This document shows positions 1 to 8,415 of a stretch of 64,000 nucleotides of DNA, one piece after another. The stretch is from Poindextera sp035294785. Its GTDB lineage: Bacteria > Pseudomonadota > Alphaproteobacteria > Caulobacterales > Caulobacteraceae. The stretch covers positions 6,289-70,288 of the forward strand of contig DATGKF010000138.1 of NCBI GenBank assembly GCA_035294785.1. The letters are read 5' to 3'. Below the pieces are notes generated by a model that worked only from the letters and a program-made list of their open reading frames with translations, did no database searches and was not told the DNA's origin. The position numbers and the translations under genes were made by a program. How positions within the stretch are numbered: the stretch's first letter is position 1; every line of letters starts with the position of its first letter.

Positions 1-283
1 CGATATCGACGCCCTCGTGCTCCCAGGCGAGGATGCGCCAGCCGCCGCCGGGCGCGACGATAACGCCGACGTCGTTCGCCTTCACCGCATCGGGCCGATA
101 GACGGTCAGCGTCGGCTCATCGACGTTGCGCAGCATCGTGGTCACCGGCCCGTCCGGGTAGCCGGCCGACTGGCGGAAGCTCTGCTCGCCGCCGGTTTCC
201 GGAAGGCCGCGCGGGGGCCCGTCGGGCCAGAGGCGGATCACCTCCTCGGCGGTCTTCGTTTCGATGCGGGCGTCGTCGGCCAT
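1..283 (-). CDS. alpha/beta hydrolase, N-terminal part (cut by window edge)
   Basis: An open frame begins at an ATG at 281-283 and runs leftward off the window, giving 94 residues. The visible part ends in a TLTVYRPD segment followed by VIVAPGGGW, which resembles the first beta strands and oxyanion-hole glycine loop of esterase/lipase-type alpha/beta hydrolases (often annotated as xylanase-associated esterases). The catalytic serine lies outside the window, so function cannot be tested here. It is divergent from the SDR gene at 353, with 69 bases between the two start codons. Confidence 0.6.
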   Translation of the reverse strand, partial: MADDARIETKTAEEVIRLWPDGPPRGLPETGGEQSFRQSAGYPDGPVTTMLRNVDEPTLTVYRPDAVKANDVGVIVAPGGGWRILAWEHEGVDI

Positions 284-352
284 GGGCGTGCTCCCTTGTC
301 GTCGAAGCCACTCTCGCGCAAACGCTCGGCGCGCGCCAGCAGGAGACGAGCC

Positions 353-1201
353 ATGCCCCACCCCGCCCTCAATCCCGGTCACACCGCCGTCGTCACCGGC
401 GCGGCGAGCGGCATCGGCCTCGCAGCCGCCAAGGCCTTCGCGAGGCTGGGGCTGAACGTGGTGATGGCCGACCTGCAGGCCGAATATCTGCACGCCGCGC
501 GCGCCGAGGTCGCCGCCATTTCCGCGCCGCGGCAGGTGGAGAGCGCCGTGGTGGATGTTGCCCGCTTTGAGGATCTGCAGACGCTGCACCGGACGGCGGC
601 CGAGGCCTTCGGCGCCGTCCACGTGCTGATGAACAACGCCGGGGCCGGCCGCAATCCGGGCAAGCCCTGGGAAGGGCTGGACGGCTGGCGGGCGCTCATC
701 GACATCAACCTCTGGGGTCCGATCAACGGCGTGCAGGCCTTCCTGCCGGCGATGCTGGCGTCGGACTCGCCCGGGCTCGTCATAAACACCGGCTCCAAGC
801 AGGGCATCACGCTCCCGCCTGGCAACAGCGCCTACAACGTCTCCAAGGCGGCGTTGAAGGCGTACACCGAGCTCTTGGCGCACGAACTGCGCGGTGCGGC
901 GGGCGAGCGGATCACCGCCCACCTCCTGATCCCCGGCTCGACCTTCACGGGCATGACGGCGCGCTCCGGCCGCGAGAAGCCGCCCGGCGCGTGGACGCCG
1001 GAGCAGGTGGCCGACTTCATGTTGGAGAGCCTGGGGCGGGGCGATTTCTACATCCTCTGCCCCGACAATGACGTCACCCGCGCGCTGGACGAAAAGCGCA
1101 TGGCCTGGATGGCCGGCGACGTGATCGAAAACCGGCCGGCGCTCTCCCGCTGGCACGCCGACCATAAGGACGCCTTCGCCGCCTTCATCCAGGACGGTTG
1201 A
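353..1201 (+). CDS. SDR family NAD(P)-dependent oxidoreductase
   Basis: A 282-residue classical short-chain dehydrogenase/reductase. The cofactor motif TGAASGIG is at residues 15-22, NNAG follows near residue 95, and the catalytic YNVSK motif near 163 with an upstream serine in INTGSKQG. The ATG at 353 is chosen because AGGAGA lies seven bases upstream and the Rossmann motif then sits at the usual distance from the N-terminus; an earlier in-frame start would add about 110 unrelated residues. Substrate is unknown. It is likely soluble and stands alone downstream of a divergent hydrolase. Confidence 0.9.
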   Translation: MPHPALNPGHTAVVTGAASGIGLAAAKAFARLGLNVVMADLQAEYLHAARAEVAAISAPRQVESAVVDVARFEDLQTLHRTAAEAFGAVHVLMNNAGAGRNPGKPWEGLDGWRALIDINLWGPINGVQAFLPAMLASDSPGLVINTGSKQGITLPPGNSAYNVSKAALKAYTELLAHELRGAAGERITAHLLIPGSTFTGMTARSGREKPPGAWTPEQVADFMLESLGRGDFYILCPDNDVTRALDEKRMAWMAGDVIENRPALSRWHADHKDAFAAFIQDG

Positions 1202-1322
1202 TCTTGCCGGACCGCGCGCGCTCGGCGGCCTTGCGCAGCCGCCCAGATGCGTCAAATTGGCGCGAATCCTGCAAGGGGAGCCCCGGGAGCGGCCACAGCG
1301 GCCGGAGCCTGGCGGGACACCG

Positions 1323-1517
1323 ATGAGACGACGCGCGCATTCAACCGGAAGCCTTTACGCGCTCGCCATGGCGATCGAGGCCGCCGCCGCGCGCGACCCA
1401 TATCCGCGGCTGACCCAGTTCATGCAGGCCCGGGCGGTTCCGGCGCCGGAGCCCTATCCCCGGCTGGCGGGCGTGATGCAGCACCTGGCGGCGCGCGACC
1501 TGCAGCTGGCGCTGTGA
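1323..1517 (+). CDS. small hypothetical protein with PYPRL repeats
   Basis: A 64-residue candidate in an otherwise gene-free stretch (1202-1670). The product is Ala/Arg-rich and carries PYPRL twice (near residues 28 and 45), each followed by a similar Q-x-x-x-R or MQHLAAR stretch, so it looks like two diverged copies of a short helical unit. No clear ribosome binding site was seen, and a longer version starting at 1257 is possible. I do not recognise the family. The internal repeat and clean end support it being real; size and lack of a ribosome binding site argue against. Confidence 0.4.
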   Translation: MRRRAHSTGSLYALAMAIEAAAARDPYPRLTQFMQARAVPAPEPYPRLAGVMQHLAARDLQLAL

Positions 1518-1670
1518 GCTGCTTCGCCCGCTAGAGCCCCGGGCGCGTCCGGCGGCATCGGCCGATTTTGCCGGGCTCATGGGCGTGCCGCTAGGTCAGG
1601 CTGGCCAGCCTGCGGGTTTCGGCCGATCATTGGGCCAGCCCGAAAGGGCCGTCCAAAGGGAGGCCGCGCC

Positions 1671-2207
1671 ATGCGCACCAACGGCATCAACCACCTGGCT
1701 CTCGTCTGCCGCGACATGGCCGAGACGGTGGCGTTCTACACAGAGGTACTCGAGATGCCGCTGGTGAAGACCGTGGCGCTGCCGGATGGCGGCCAGCACT
1801 TCTTCTTCGACTGTGGCGGCGGCAGCCTGCTCGCCTTCTTCTGGTGGGAGAACGCGCCGGCGGCGGCGCCCGGCGTCGCCTCGGTCGCCGACTTCCCGAG
1901 GGCGCCGATGAGCGCCATCGGCTCGATGAACCACGTCGCGTTCACCCTCGAAGAATCCGAGCTCGAAGCCAGTATCAAGCGGTTGCAGGACAAAGGCGTG
2001 CGCGTCTCGCCGCCGCAGGTGGTGAACCACGACGACTCCCCCATGGGCGTCTCGCGCGAGATGCACCCGGGCGTCTTCGTCCGCTCGGTCTACTTCACCG
2101 ACCCGAACGGCATCATGCTGGAGTTCGCCGCGCTCACCCGCAAGCTCGACCGGCCGGAGGACGTCCGCCACGCGCCGGCGCACGCCAAGCAGCCGGCCAC
2201 CGCGTAG
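1671..2207 (+). CDS. VOC family (glyoxalase/extradiol dioxygenase-like) protein
   Basis: A 178-residue vicinal oxygen chelate protein with two beta-alpha-beta-beta-beta modules. The first begins with NHLALVCRDM, giving a candidate metal ligand at His8; the second begins SMNHVAFTLEE and ends DPNGIMLEF, the usual place for the His and Glu ligands. GGGAGG lies upstream of the ATG. The stop is 11 bases from the next start, so the two genes probably form an operon. Dioxygenase, glyoxalase and isomerase roles all occur in this fold, so the reaction cannot be assigned. Confidence 0.85.
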   Translation: MRTNGINHLALVCRDMAETVAFYTEVLEMPLVKTVALPDGGQHFFFDCGGGSLLAFFWWENAPAAAPGVASVADFPRAPMSAIGSMNHVAFTLEESELEASIKRLQDKGVRVSPPQVVNHDDSPMGVSREMHPGVFVRSVYFTDPNGIMLEFAALTRKLDRPEDVRHAPAHAKQPATA

Positions 2208-2218
2208 GGGAGGCGGCC

Positions 2219-2860
2219 ATGCCGCGGCTGCGCGAGGTCCCGCGTTCGGAGGTCACCTCGGAAACCGTCCTGCGCTCGTACAATCTCCTCTTCGGCGACC
2301 GCGATCCGGTGGCCGAGCCGGGCACTTCCACCGGCACACGGGGCGACTGGTGGACGGTGTTCGCCAACTCACCGGACATCCTCGACCACGCGGTGCGCGG
2401 CTTTGGCCTTTACCGCAGCCCGAACCGGCGCATCGACCCGGTGCTGCGTGAGCTCGGCCAGACCAGGGTCGGCTGGGCGACCGGCAGCCAGTTCGTGTTC
2501 TCCCAGCACTGCAAGTCGCTGAGGGGCCTGAAGGTCTCCGAGGAGAAGATCGCCGCCGTCGCCAACTGGCAGGTCGCCGATTGCTTCGACGAAAAAGAAC
2601 GCGCGGTGATGGCCTACGCCGACGGCCTCGCCATGCAGGGCGGGCGGGTGTCCGACGGCGTCTTCGACGCGCTCAAGGCGTTCATGGACGACGAGCAGAT
2701 CATGGAGCTCACCTACATCATCTGCATGTACGGCATGCACGCGGTGATCAGCCGGGCGCTCCGCCTCGAATACGACGACCGCGACGAGCCCGTGGTCGAG
2801 ATCGCCGCGCCGGAGAGTTTCGCCGGCCAAGACTTCTTGGACACCGGCCGCAAGGCCTGA
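2219..2860 (+). CDS. carboxymuconolactone decarboxylase (AhpD-like) family protein
   Basis: A 213-residue helical protein of the carboxymuconolactone decarboxylase/AhpD superfamily. The segment with GSQFVFSQHCKSLRG (about residues 90-105) matches the family core, but only a single cysteine is present instead of the CxxC of AhpD peroxidases, so alkylhydroperoxidase disulfide chemistry is doubtful. The ATG at 2219 has GGGGAGG just upstream; an open frame continues further upstream through the VOC gene in another frame and was not used. It follows the VOC gene closely, suggesting joint action on a ring-cleavage or lactone substrate. Confidence 0.8.
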   Translation: MPRLREVPRSEVTSETVLRSYNLLFGDRDPVAEPGTSTGTRGDWWTVFANSPDILDHAVRGFGLYRSPNRRIDPVLRELGQTRVGWATGSQFVFSQHCKSLRGLKVSEEKIAAVANWQVADCFDEKERAVMAYADGLAMQGGRVSDGVFDALKAFMDDEQIMELTYIICMYGMHAVISRALRLEYDDRDEPVVEIAAPESFAGQDFLDTGRKA

Positions 2861-2976
2861 CGGTCGCGATGCGGCAAGCCGTGGGCTAAGCCGCCGCCTG
2901 ATCGGCTCCTGAGGCGCCGCATCCTTCTCGCCGCGCGCAGCAACCCGCTGCCCGCTAGCGACAAGGCGGCCCTCAC

Positions 2977-3563
2977 GTGTTTGCCAACAGTCCTTCCGGC
3001 GTCGGAGCAACCTGGCCCGGCGCCGACCTGATCGGCGCGCCCCAAGCGCCATCGCCGGCCGCCGTTGGAGCCGCCGCCGGGGCGGGAGTCGACTGGTCAG
3101 GCTCAGGCCTGTCGATCGACGCCGACGGCTATCCGTTCCCCCCGACCGAACCTGAAGACCTCCCTTATATCGGCGCGCTCGGCCCCGATATCTGGTCGCG
3201 CCTCTACCGCCTGCTCGGCGGGCGGCGGCAATTGGCGACGGCCTCGAGGCCGGACTCCGCTCCGCTGGCTTCCGCCGTCCCCACGCCGACAGCGGTCGAC
3301 GCCGTGGCCGCGCCGAACGCGTCGCCGGCCGCCCCGGTTGTCGACGGCTGCATCCAAGGACAATCCTGTTATCGTCCTGACCAAGGAGGCACACGCCCGA
3401 GTGACAGCAGGCCAGCGCGGGATCGCTGCAAGGACGCAGACACCCCGTGAGAATATCGCAGCGAACGCCCAACTCATGCGCAATCTCCCGCGTTGCCCCG
3501 CCGCGTGACATCGCTCAACTGCAGCGCCTTGCGTTGCAGCACGCGCGTAAGCACGGATTCTAG
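2977..3563 (+). pseudogene. probable decayed polymorphic-toxin-like gene (two frameshifts)
   Basis: No single frame covers this stretch, but three consecutive frames look protein-like. The first (GTG 2977 to about 3350) gives a Pro/Ala-rich part with DADGYPFPPTEPEDLPYIG. The second (about 3350-3495) gives NPVIVLTKEAHARVTAGQRG and then RENIAANAQLMRNLP. The third (about 3495-3563) gives PPRDIAQLQRLALQHARKHG and stops at 3561-3563, three bases before the next gene. The pattern resembles the C-terminal toxin region of bacterial polymorphic toxins interrupted by two +1 shifts. Third positions become more A/T-rich after 3340 than in neighbours. The alternative is an intact 157-residue hypothetical protein ending at 3450. 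Confidence 0.4.
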
Positions 3564-3566
3564 GGC

Positions 3567-3998
3567 ATGGACACGAAGTCGCTCCTTGCAGATCTGCGGG
3601 CTTTGCCGACCGACGACAGGTTTCTATTTGAGCTCAACCGACTCGTGGAGCGCTGGAAGGCAGCCGGCATCCGCCAGGAGGCGGTCGAACCAGTTCTTGA
3701 GTTCCTCGAAGATGACCCCGATGTCGATCTCGGCACGCCTGGTCCGCTCGTCCACTTCCTCGACGATTGCATCGGCTGTGGGTTTGAGCCCGCGCTATTG
3801 GCATCCCTCGCGCGCCGCCCGGTCGCGCACACGACTTGGATGTTGAATCGGCTGCTCAACGTCGAGCGCGATCCGGCGCGCCGACTGAGCTACCTAGCGG
3901 CGATGCGTGCCGTCGCAGCGAACCGCACCGCGGAGGAAGCGGTCCGCGAACGCGCGCGTGACTACCTAGACTGGCAGCGGCGCCGCGGATCGACCTGA
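3567..3998 (+). CDS. small acidic immunity-like protein
   Basis: A 143-residue cytoplasmic, helical, acidic protein. A DRFLFELNRLVERWK segment is followed by VEPVLEFLEDDPDVDLGTPG, then a PLVHFLDD box and HTTWMLNRLLN. From memory this pattern is shared by small proteins found beside polymorphic toxins, but I cannot name the family. It starts three bases after the last toxin-like frame ends, as expected for a toxin-immunity pair, and its codon use is less GC-rich than neighbours. An ordinary hypothetical protein is the alternative. It converges with the acyl-CoA synthetase gene 10 bases away. Confidence 0.7.
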   Translation: MDTKSLLADLRALPTDDRFLFELNRLVERWKAAGIRQEAVEPVLEFLEDDPDVDLGTPGPLVHFLDDCIGCGFEPALLASLARRPVAHTTWMLNRLLNVERDPARRLSYLAAMRAVAANRTAEEAVRERARDYLDWQRRRGST

Positions 3999-4008
3999 GG
4001 TCGTTCGC

Positions 4009-5613
4009 CTACGCCGGCTGCAGTTCGCCCGCGGCCAGTTGGTCCCTCAGCACGAACTTTTGGATCTTGCCCGAGCCCGTCAGCGGCCATTCGGTGACCT
4101 CGATCCATTGCGCCGGGGTCTTCTGTGGGGCGAGGTGGGCGCGGCAGTGGGCGATGAGGGCGTTGCGGTCGAGCGTGGCGCCGGCGGCCAGGCGGACGAA
4201 GCAGGCCACCGTCTCGCCCCAGCGCTCGTCCGGCACGCCGACGACGGCGACTTCGGCGACGTCGCGGTGCTCCAGGAGCACGTTCTCGATCTCGGCGGGG
4301 AAGAGGTTCTCGCCGCCGCGGATGATCATCTCCTTCACCCGGCCGGTCACGCGCACGTAGCCGCGCTCGTCCAGGGTTCCGAGGTCGCCGGTGTGCAGCC
4401 AGCCGTCGGCGTCGATGGCGGCGGCTGTGGCCTCGGGGTTGTCGTTGTAGCCCAGCATCACGCAGTAGCCGCGGGCGCAGATCTCGCCGACCGCGCCGAT
4501 CGGGACCACCACGTTCGTGCCCGGGTCCCGGATCGAGATCTCCGTGTGCGCCGAAGGCCGCCCGACCGTGTTGCAGGCGTCGTCGAAGCTGTCCTCGCCC
4601 GTCACCTGAGTCACCACCGGCGAGCTCTCGGTCTGGCCGTAGACGACCTGGAAGGGGCAGCCGAACAGGGTGTTGATCTTGCGGATCAACTCCGGCGGCA
4701 CCATCGAGCCGCCCGAGAGGGCCATGCGCACCTTGAGGTCGCGCGGCTGCGCGCCCTGCGCCTCGGTCATGGCGGTCAGCATGGTCGGCACGCCGAACAG
4801 AAGTTGCCCGCCCTCGGCCTCCATCAGGTCCAGCATGCGGTTCGGCTCGAACAGCTTGCAGATGATCATCCGCGCGCCGTGCTGCACCGCGCCCAGCGTC
4901 GCGCAAGCGCAGCCGGAGGTGTGGAACATCGGCATGAAATTGAGCAGCGTGTCGCCTGGGCCGACGCCGGCGCAGCCCATCGTGAACCGGGCGTTGTTGG
5001 TCAGGCCGAGGTGATGCAGCACCGCGCCCTTGGGAAAGCCGGTCGTGCCCGAGGTGTACTGCACCTGCGCCGGATCGGTGGGACTCACGTCCGGCAAGCG
5101 GAGCCGCGGGCCCGCGTAGTCGAACAGAGCTGCGCGATCCTCCATGTCGATCACTTCACGCAGCCCTTTGACGCCCGCCGCGACTTCGGCGGCGATCTCG
5201 GCCATCGGGTTGCCGCGGTATTCCTTGACGATGAAGAGGCCGACCGAGCGCGACTGCTCGAGCACGAACTTCAGCTCGCGCGGGCGATAGGCGGGGTTGG
5301 CGGTGACCAGCGTCAGGCCGGCCAGCCCCATGGCGAACTCGGCGATCACCCACTCGGGGATGTTGGGCGCCCAGACGCAGATGCGCTCGCCCGGGGCGTA
5401 GCGAGTGAGCAGGGCGTGCGCCAGCCGCTCGGCGTCGGCCAGCAGCTCGGCGTAGGTCCAGCTTCGTCCGAGCTCGGCGTTCATGCCCGCCTCCACCAGC
5501 GCCACGGCGTCAGGCGTCTTTGCGGCCTGCTCGCGCAGCACGCCGCCGACGGTGGTCTCGCGCACCGGCGGGCCGGCCGGGGCCGGGCAGTAGGACTCGG
5601 TCAGCGGCGTCAT
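4009..5613 (-). CDS. AMP-dependent acyl-CoA synthetase (FadD-like)
   Basis: A 534-residue adenylate-forming enzyme that would activate a carboxylic acid to acyl-AMP and then acyl-CoA. The P-loop motif YTSGTTGFPKG is in the first third, VYGQTESSP is the A5-type motif, DGWLHTGDLG and RVKEMIIRGGENLFP mark the hinge and C-terminal lid, and GSGKIQKFVLR carries the catalytic lysine region. The ATG at 5611-5613 is preferred; an in-frame extension to 5730 adds 39 residues unlike the family. Medium- or long-chain fatty acids are the likely substrates. It is divergent from the GT8-like gene. Confidence 0.9.
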   Translation of the reverse strand: MTPLTESYCPAPAGPPVRETTVGGVLREQAAKTPDAVALVEAGMNAELGRSWTYAELLADAERLAHALLTRYAPGERICVWAPNIPEWVIAEFAMGLAGLTLVTANPAYRPRELKFVLEQSRSVGLFIVKEYRGNPMAEIAAEVAAGVKGLREVIDMEDRAALFDYAGPRLRLPDVSPTDPAQVQYTSGTTGFPKGAVLHHLGLTNNARFTMGCAGVGPGDTLLNFMPMFHTSGCACATLGAVQHGARMIICKLFEPNRMLDLMEAEGGQLLFGVPTMLTAMTEAQGAQPRDLKVRMALSGGSMVPPELIRKINTLFGCPFQVVYGQTESSPVVTQVTGEDSFDDACNTVGRPSAHTEISIRDPGTNVVVPIGAVGEICARGYCVMLGYNDNPEATAAAIDADGWLHTGDLGTLDERGYVRVTGRVKEMIIRGGENLFPAEIENVLLEHRDVAEVAVVGVPDERWGETVACFVRLAAGATLDRNALIAHCRAHLAPQKTPAQWIEVTEWPLTGSGKIQKFVLRDQLAAGELQPA

Positions 5614-5783
5614 GACGGCGGCTCCCGGCGAGCTGGAGCCGCCGACTATCGGCGATCCTGCGCCGGCGTCAAACGCGGCGGCGTCAGGCCGCCACGCGCG
5701 GCCTTCGCAGACAGCGCCACGTCGGATCAAGCGCTGGTCCGCCGGCGCTCGACTCGGCGGACCCAGTTGTCCAAGCTGGGCCG

Positions 5784-6653
5784 ATGACGGGCGCCATCGT
5801 TGTCACCGGCTGCGACGCCAACCACTTCGAGCTGGCGATCGACCTGCTCACCTCGCTGCGTGACGCCCGTGGCCGCGACGTGACAATCGGCTTCATCCAT
5901 GTCGGCGACGAGGCGTTGCCTCCGGCCATCCGCGACGCCGCCGACCGGGTGGTCCATGTCGCAGACCCGGACCACGAGTCGCGCTCGATCAGAGGCTTTC
6001 GGCTCGCCTATCTTGGCGTCAAAGCCCGGCTTCCGGACTACTTTCCGGGGTTCGACACCTATGTCTGGCTGGATGGCGACACCTGGGTTCAGAACGCCGT
6101 CGGCCTGGATCACATCGTGAACGCTGCCGGCTATTCCGATCTGTGCGTCCATCCCGAGCGCGATCCGAACTACGACTGGGGCGGCGGGCCAGAGCATTAT
6201 TTGAAGTTCGTCTACAACGAACTCTACGGAGACGTGGAGGCCGAGCGGTTCGCAGGGGTGGCCAGCTTCAACAGCGGGGTCTTCGGCGCTCGGGCCAGCT
6301 CTCCGCTCTGGCCCCTATGGCCGGCTGAACTGGATGCGCTGCGGCTGCGATGGGCCGGGGCGGACGTCCACTTCTCCGACCAGATTCCGATGCACCGGCT
6401 CGTCGCATCGCATCAGATTGCGATCACGCCGTTGCGCTCGGTGAACAACTGGTTGTGCTTTTGTTGCCTTCCGGCCGTCAACCTTCAGCGTCGCAAGCTG
6501 CACGCGCCAACCTATCCGTTCGAGGAGATCAACATTGTCCACCTGATCGGCGATACGAAGGATCGTCGGTTCCGCCTGGGCGACAGCGAGCGCGAGATCA
6601 CGCTGCGTTATCGCGACATCAGGGCGCTGTTTGCCGAGCCGGCCGACGCTTGA
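5784..6653 (+). CDS. GT-A type glycosyltransferase-like protein (GT8-like)
   Basis: A 289-residue protein with the layout of a family 8-like retaining glycosyltransferase. TYVWLDGDTWVQ places a DxD metal/nucleotide-sugar motif at D97 and D99, SFNSGVFG matches the acceptor-region motif, and HLIGDTKDR near residue 256 resembles the HxxGxxKP motif near the C-terminus, with Asp in place of Pro. There is no signal peptide or membrane segment. No other sugar genes lie beside it, so donor and acceptor are unknown. Assignment rests on motif order only. Confidence 0.6.
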   Translation: MTGAIVVTGCDANHFELAIDLLTSLRDARGRDVTIGFIHVGDEALPPAIRDAADRVVHVADPDHESRSIRGFRLAYLGVKARLPDYFPGFDTYVWLDGDTWVQNAVGLDHIVNAAGYSDLCVHPERDPNYDWGGGPEHYLKFVYNELYGDVEAERFAGVASFNSGVFGARASSPLWPLWPAELDALRLRWAGADVHFSDQIPMHRLVASHQIAITPLRSVNNWLCFCCLPAVNLQRRKLHAPTYPFEEINIVHLIGDTKDRRFRLGDSEREITLRYRDIRALFAEPADA

Positions 6654-6704
6654 ACGGCTGCGCCAGGCGGCGCATGCAGGGGCGGGTCGGGAGGAACGTC
6701 CGTC

Positions 6705-7346
6705 ATGGCGGTAACAAAGGCGATCGCCGCGCCGCCGGCCCGTGGCGCGAATCCGCCCAGGCTCTGGCTCCTCGCCGTCTTCGCCGGGATCATCGGGCTG
6801 TATGGCCTGTCGTATCTCGCCGGCCACCCCGCACCGCCAGGCCCGGCGACCAACCACGCCGGCCGGGCGTGGCTCGTGTTGCACGCGGCGTCGGCCGGGT
6901 CGGCGCTGCTCATCGGCCCCTGGCAGTTCTTCGCCACGGCGCCGTGGCGCCGCAGGGTCTGGCACCGCTGGATGGGGCGCGCCTACGTCGTCTTCTGCAT
7001 CACGGGCGGGCTCGCCGGCATGATGCTGGCGCTGAACGCGAGCTCAGGCGACTTCGCGCGGGCGGGCTTCGGTCTTCTGGCGGCGCTCTGGCTGACGACG
7101 ACGGTGCTGGCCTGGCTGGCGGCGCGCCGCGGCGACTATCTCAGCCACCGGCGCTGGATGATCCGCTCCTTCGCGCTGGCCTTCGCGGCGGTCACACTCC
7201 GCCTGGAGCTGCTGGCGACGCTGATCCCGCACGTCAGCTTCTTCGCCTTCTATCCGTGGACGGCCTGGATCTCGTGGATCCCCAACCTGATCGTGGCCGA
7301 CGTCTGGCTCCGCACCCACGGCCCGGACCCTAGGTTCGAGGCCTAG
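6705..7346 (+). CDS. DUF2306-type integral membrane protein
   Basis: A 213-residue inner-membrane protein with about six hydrophobic segments (roughly residues 20-41, 54-75, 90-107, 117-135, 150-172 and 177-200). Conserved-looking polar features between helices, HAASAGSALLIGPWQF and RVWHRWMGRAYV and SHRRWMIRS, match what I recall of the DUF2306/YozB-like family, whose function is not established. It converges with cobS, whose stop codon overlaps its end by four bases (7343-7346). Confidence 0.7.
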   Translation: MAVTKAIAAPPARGANPPRLWLLAVFAGIIGLYGLSYLAGHPAPPGPATNHAGRAWLVLHAASAGSALLIGPWQFFATAPWRRRVWHRWMGRAYVVFCITGGLAGMMLALNASSGDFARAGFGLLAALWLTTTVLAWLAARRGDYLSHRRWMIRSFALAFAAVTLRLELLATLIPHVSFFAFYPWTAWISWIPNLIVADVWLRTHGPDPRFEA

Positions 7347-8347
7347 GTCACCTTCGTCCGCGTCGCCGCTTCCGGCAGGTCGGAGCCGAAGGCGCGCTGG
7401 AAGAACTCGGCCACGGTCGGCCGTTCCAACTCGTCGCACTTGTTCAGGAACGTCAGCCTGAAGCCGAGCGCGATGTCGCCGTTGAAGATTTCGGCGTTCT
7501 GCGCCCAGGTGATGACGGTCCTGGGGCTCATGACGGTCGAGATGTCGCCGTTCATGAAGGCGTTGCGCGTCATGTCCGCGGTGCGCACCATGGCCGCGAT
7601 CGTCCGCTTGCCAGCCGGGTTGTCGTAGTGCGGGTTCTTCGCCAGCACGATCTCGTTCTCCACGTCGTGGGCGAGATAATTGAGCGTGGTGACCATCGAC
7701 CAACGGTCCATCTGGCCCTGATTGATCTGCTGGGTGCCGTGGTAGAGCCCGGTCGTGTCCCCCAGCCCGATCGTGTTGGTGGTCGAGAAGAGGCGGAAGT
7801 AGGGGTTGGCCCGGATCACCCGGTTCTGGTCGAGCAGCGTGAGCCGGCCGCCCGCCTCCAGCACCCGCTGGATCACGAACATCACGTCCGGCCGCCCGGC
7901 GTCGTATTCATCGAAGGTGAGCAGGATCGGGCGCTGCAGCGCCCAGGGCAGCATGCCTTCGCGGAACTCGGTGACCTGCTTGCCGTCCTTCAGGACGATG
8001 GCGTCCTTGCCGACCAGGTCGATCCGCGACACGTGGCTGTCGAGGTTCACCCGGATCATCGGCCAGTTCAGGCGCGCGGCCACCTGTTCGATGTGCGTCG
8101 ACTTGCCGGTGCCGTGATAGCCCTGGATCATCACGCGACGATCGAAGGCGAGGCCGGCGCAGATGGCGAGCGTCGTCTCCGGATCGAAGCGGTACGCATC
8201 GTCCAGGTCGGGAACGTGCGGGTCGCGCTCGACGAACCGAGGCACCAACATGTCGGAATCGACGCCGAGCGCGTCACGCACCGAGACCTTCTCGGTGGGG
8301 ACCAGCGTCAGCAGTCTGTCTTCGGGTTCTTTGGTCAGGGCAGCCAT
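7343..8347 (-). CDS. cobS: cobaltochelatase subunit CobS
   Basis: A 334-residue AAA+ ATPase of the CobS family, the motor subunit that with CobT drives ATP-dependent cobalt insertion by CobN in aerobic cobalamin synthesis. Walker A GYHGTGKST is at residues 76-84, Walker B is LLTFDEYDAGRPD, and sensor region FSTTNTIG follows. Length matches known CobS. The ATG at 8345-8347 gives the usual short leader; a start 12 codons upstream is possible and neither has a strong ribosome binding site. No cobT or cobN is present here; the upstream neighbour is a J-domain gene. Confidence 0.92.
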   Translation of the reverse strand: MAALTKEPEDRLLTLVPTEKVSVRDALGVDSDMLVPRFVERDPHVPDLDDAYRFDPETTLAICAGLAFDRRVMIQGYHGTGKSTHIEQVAARLNWPMIRVNLDSHVSRIDLVGKDAIVLKDGKQVTEFREGMLPWALQRPILLTFDEYDAGRPDVMFVIQRVLEAGGRLTLLDQNRVIRANPYFRLFSTTNTIGLGDTTGLYHGTQQINQGQMDRWSMVTTLNYLAHDVENEIVLAKNPHYDNPAGKRTIAAMVRTADMTRNAFMNGDISTVMSPRTVITWAQNAEIFNGDIALGFRLTFLNKCDELERPTVAEFFQRAFGSDLPEAATRTKVT

Positions 8348-8415
8348 GGCGGGGGACGGATTAGCGGTTTCCCGCTGCATTGCAAACGGCTTGCGCGCCG
8401 TGCCGCAGCGGAAGC

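Noticed and set aside
2977..3450. Treating the GTG frame as an intact 157-residue hypothetical gene
   Set aside because: The protein-like signal passes to the other two frames downstream, so a frameshifted gene explains more; kept only as an alternative.
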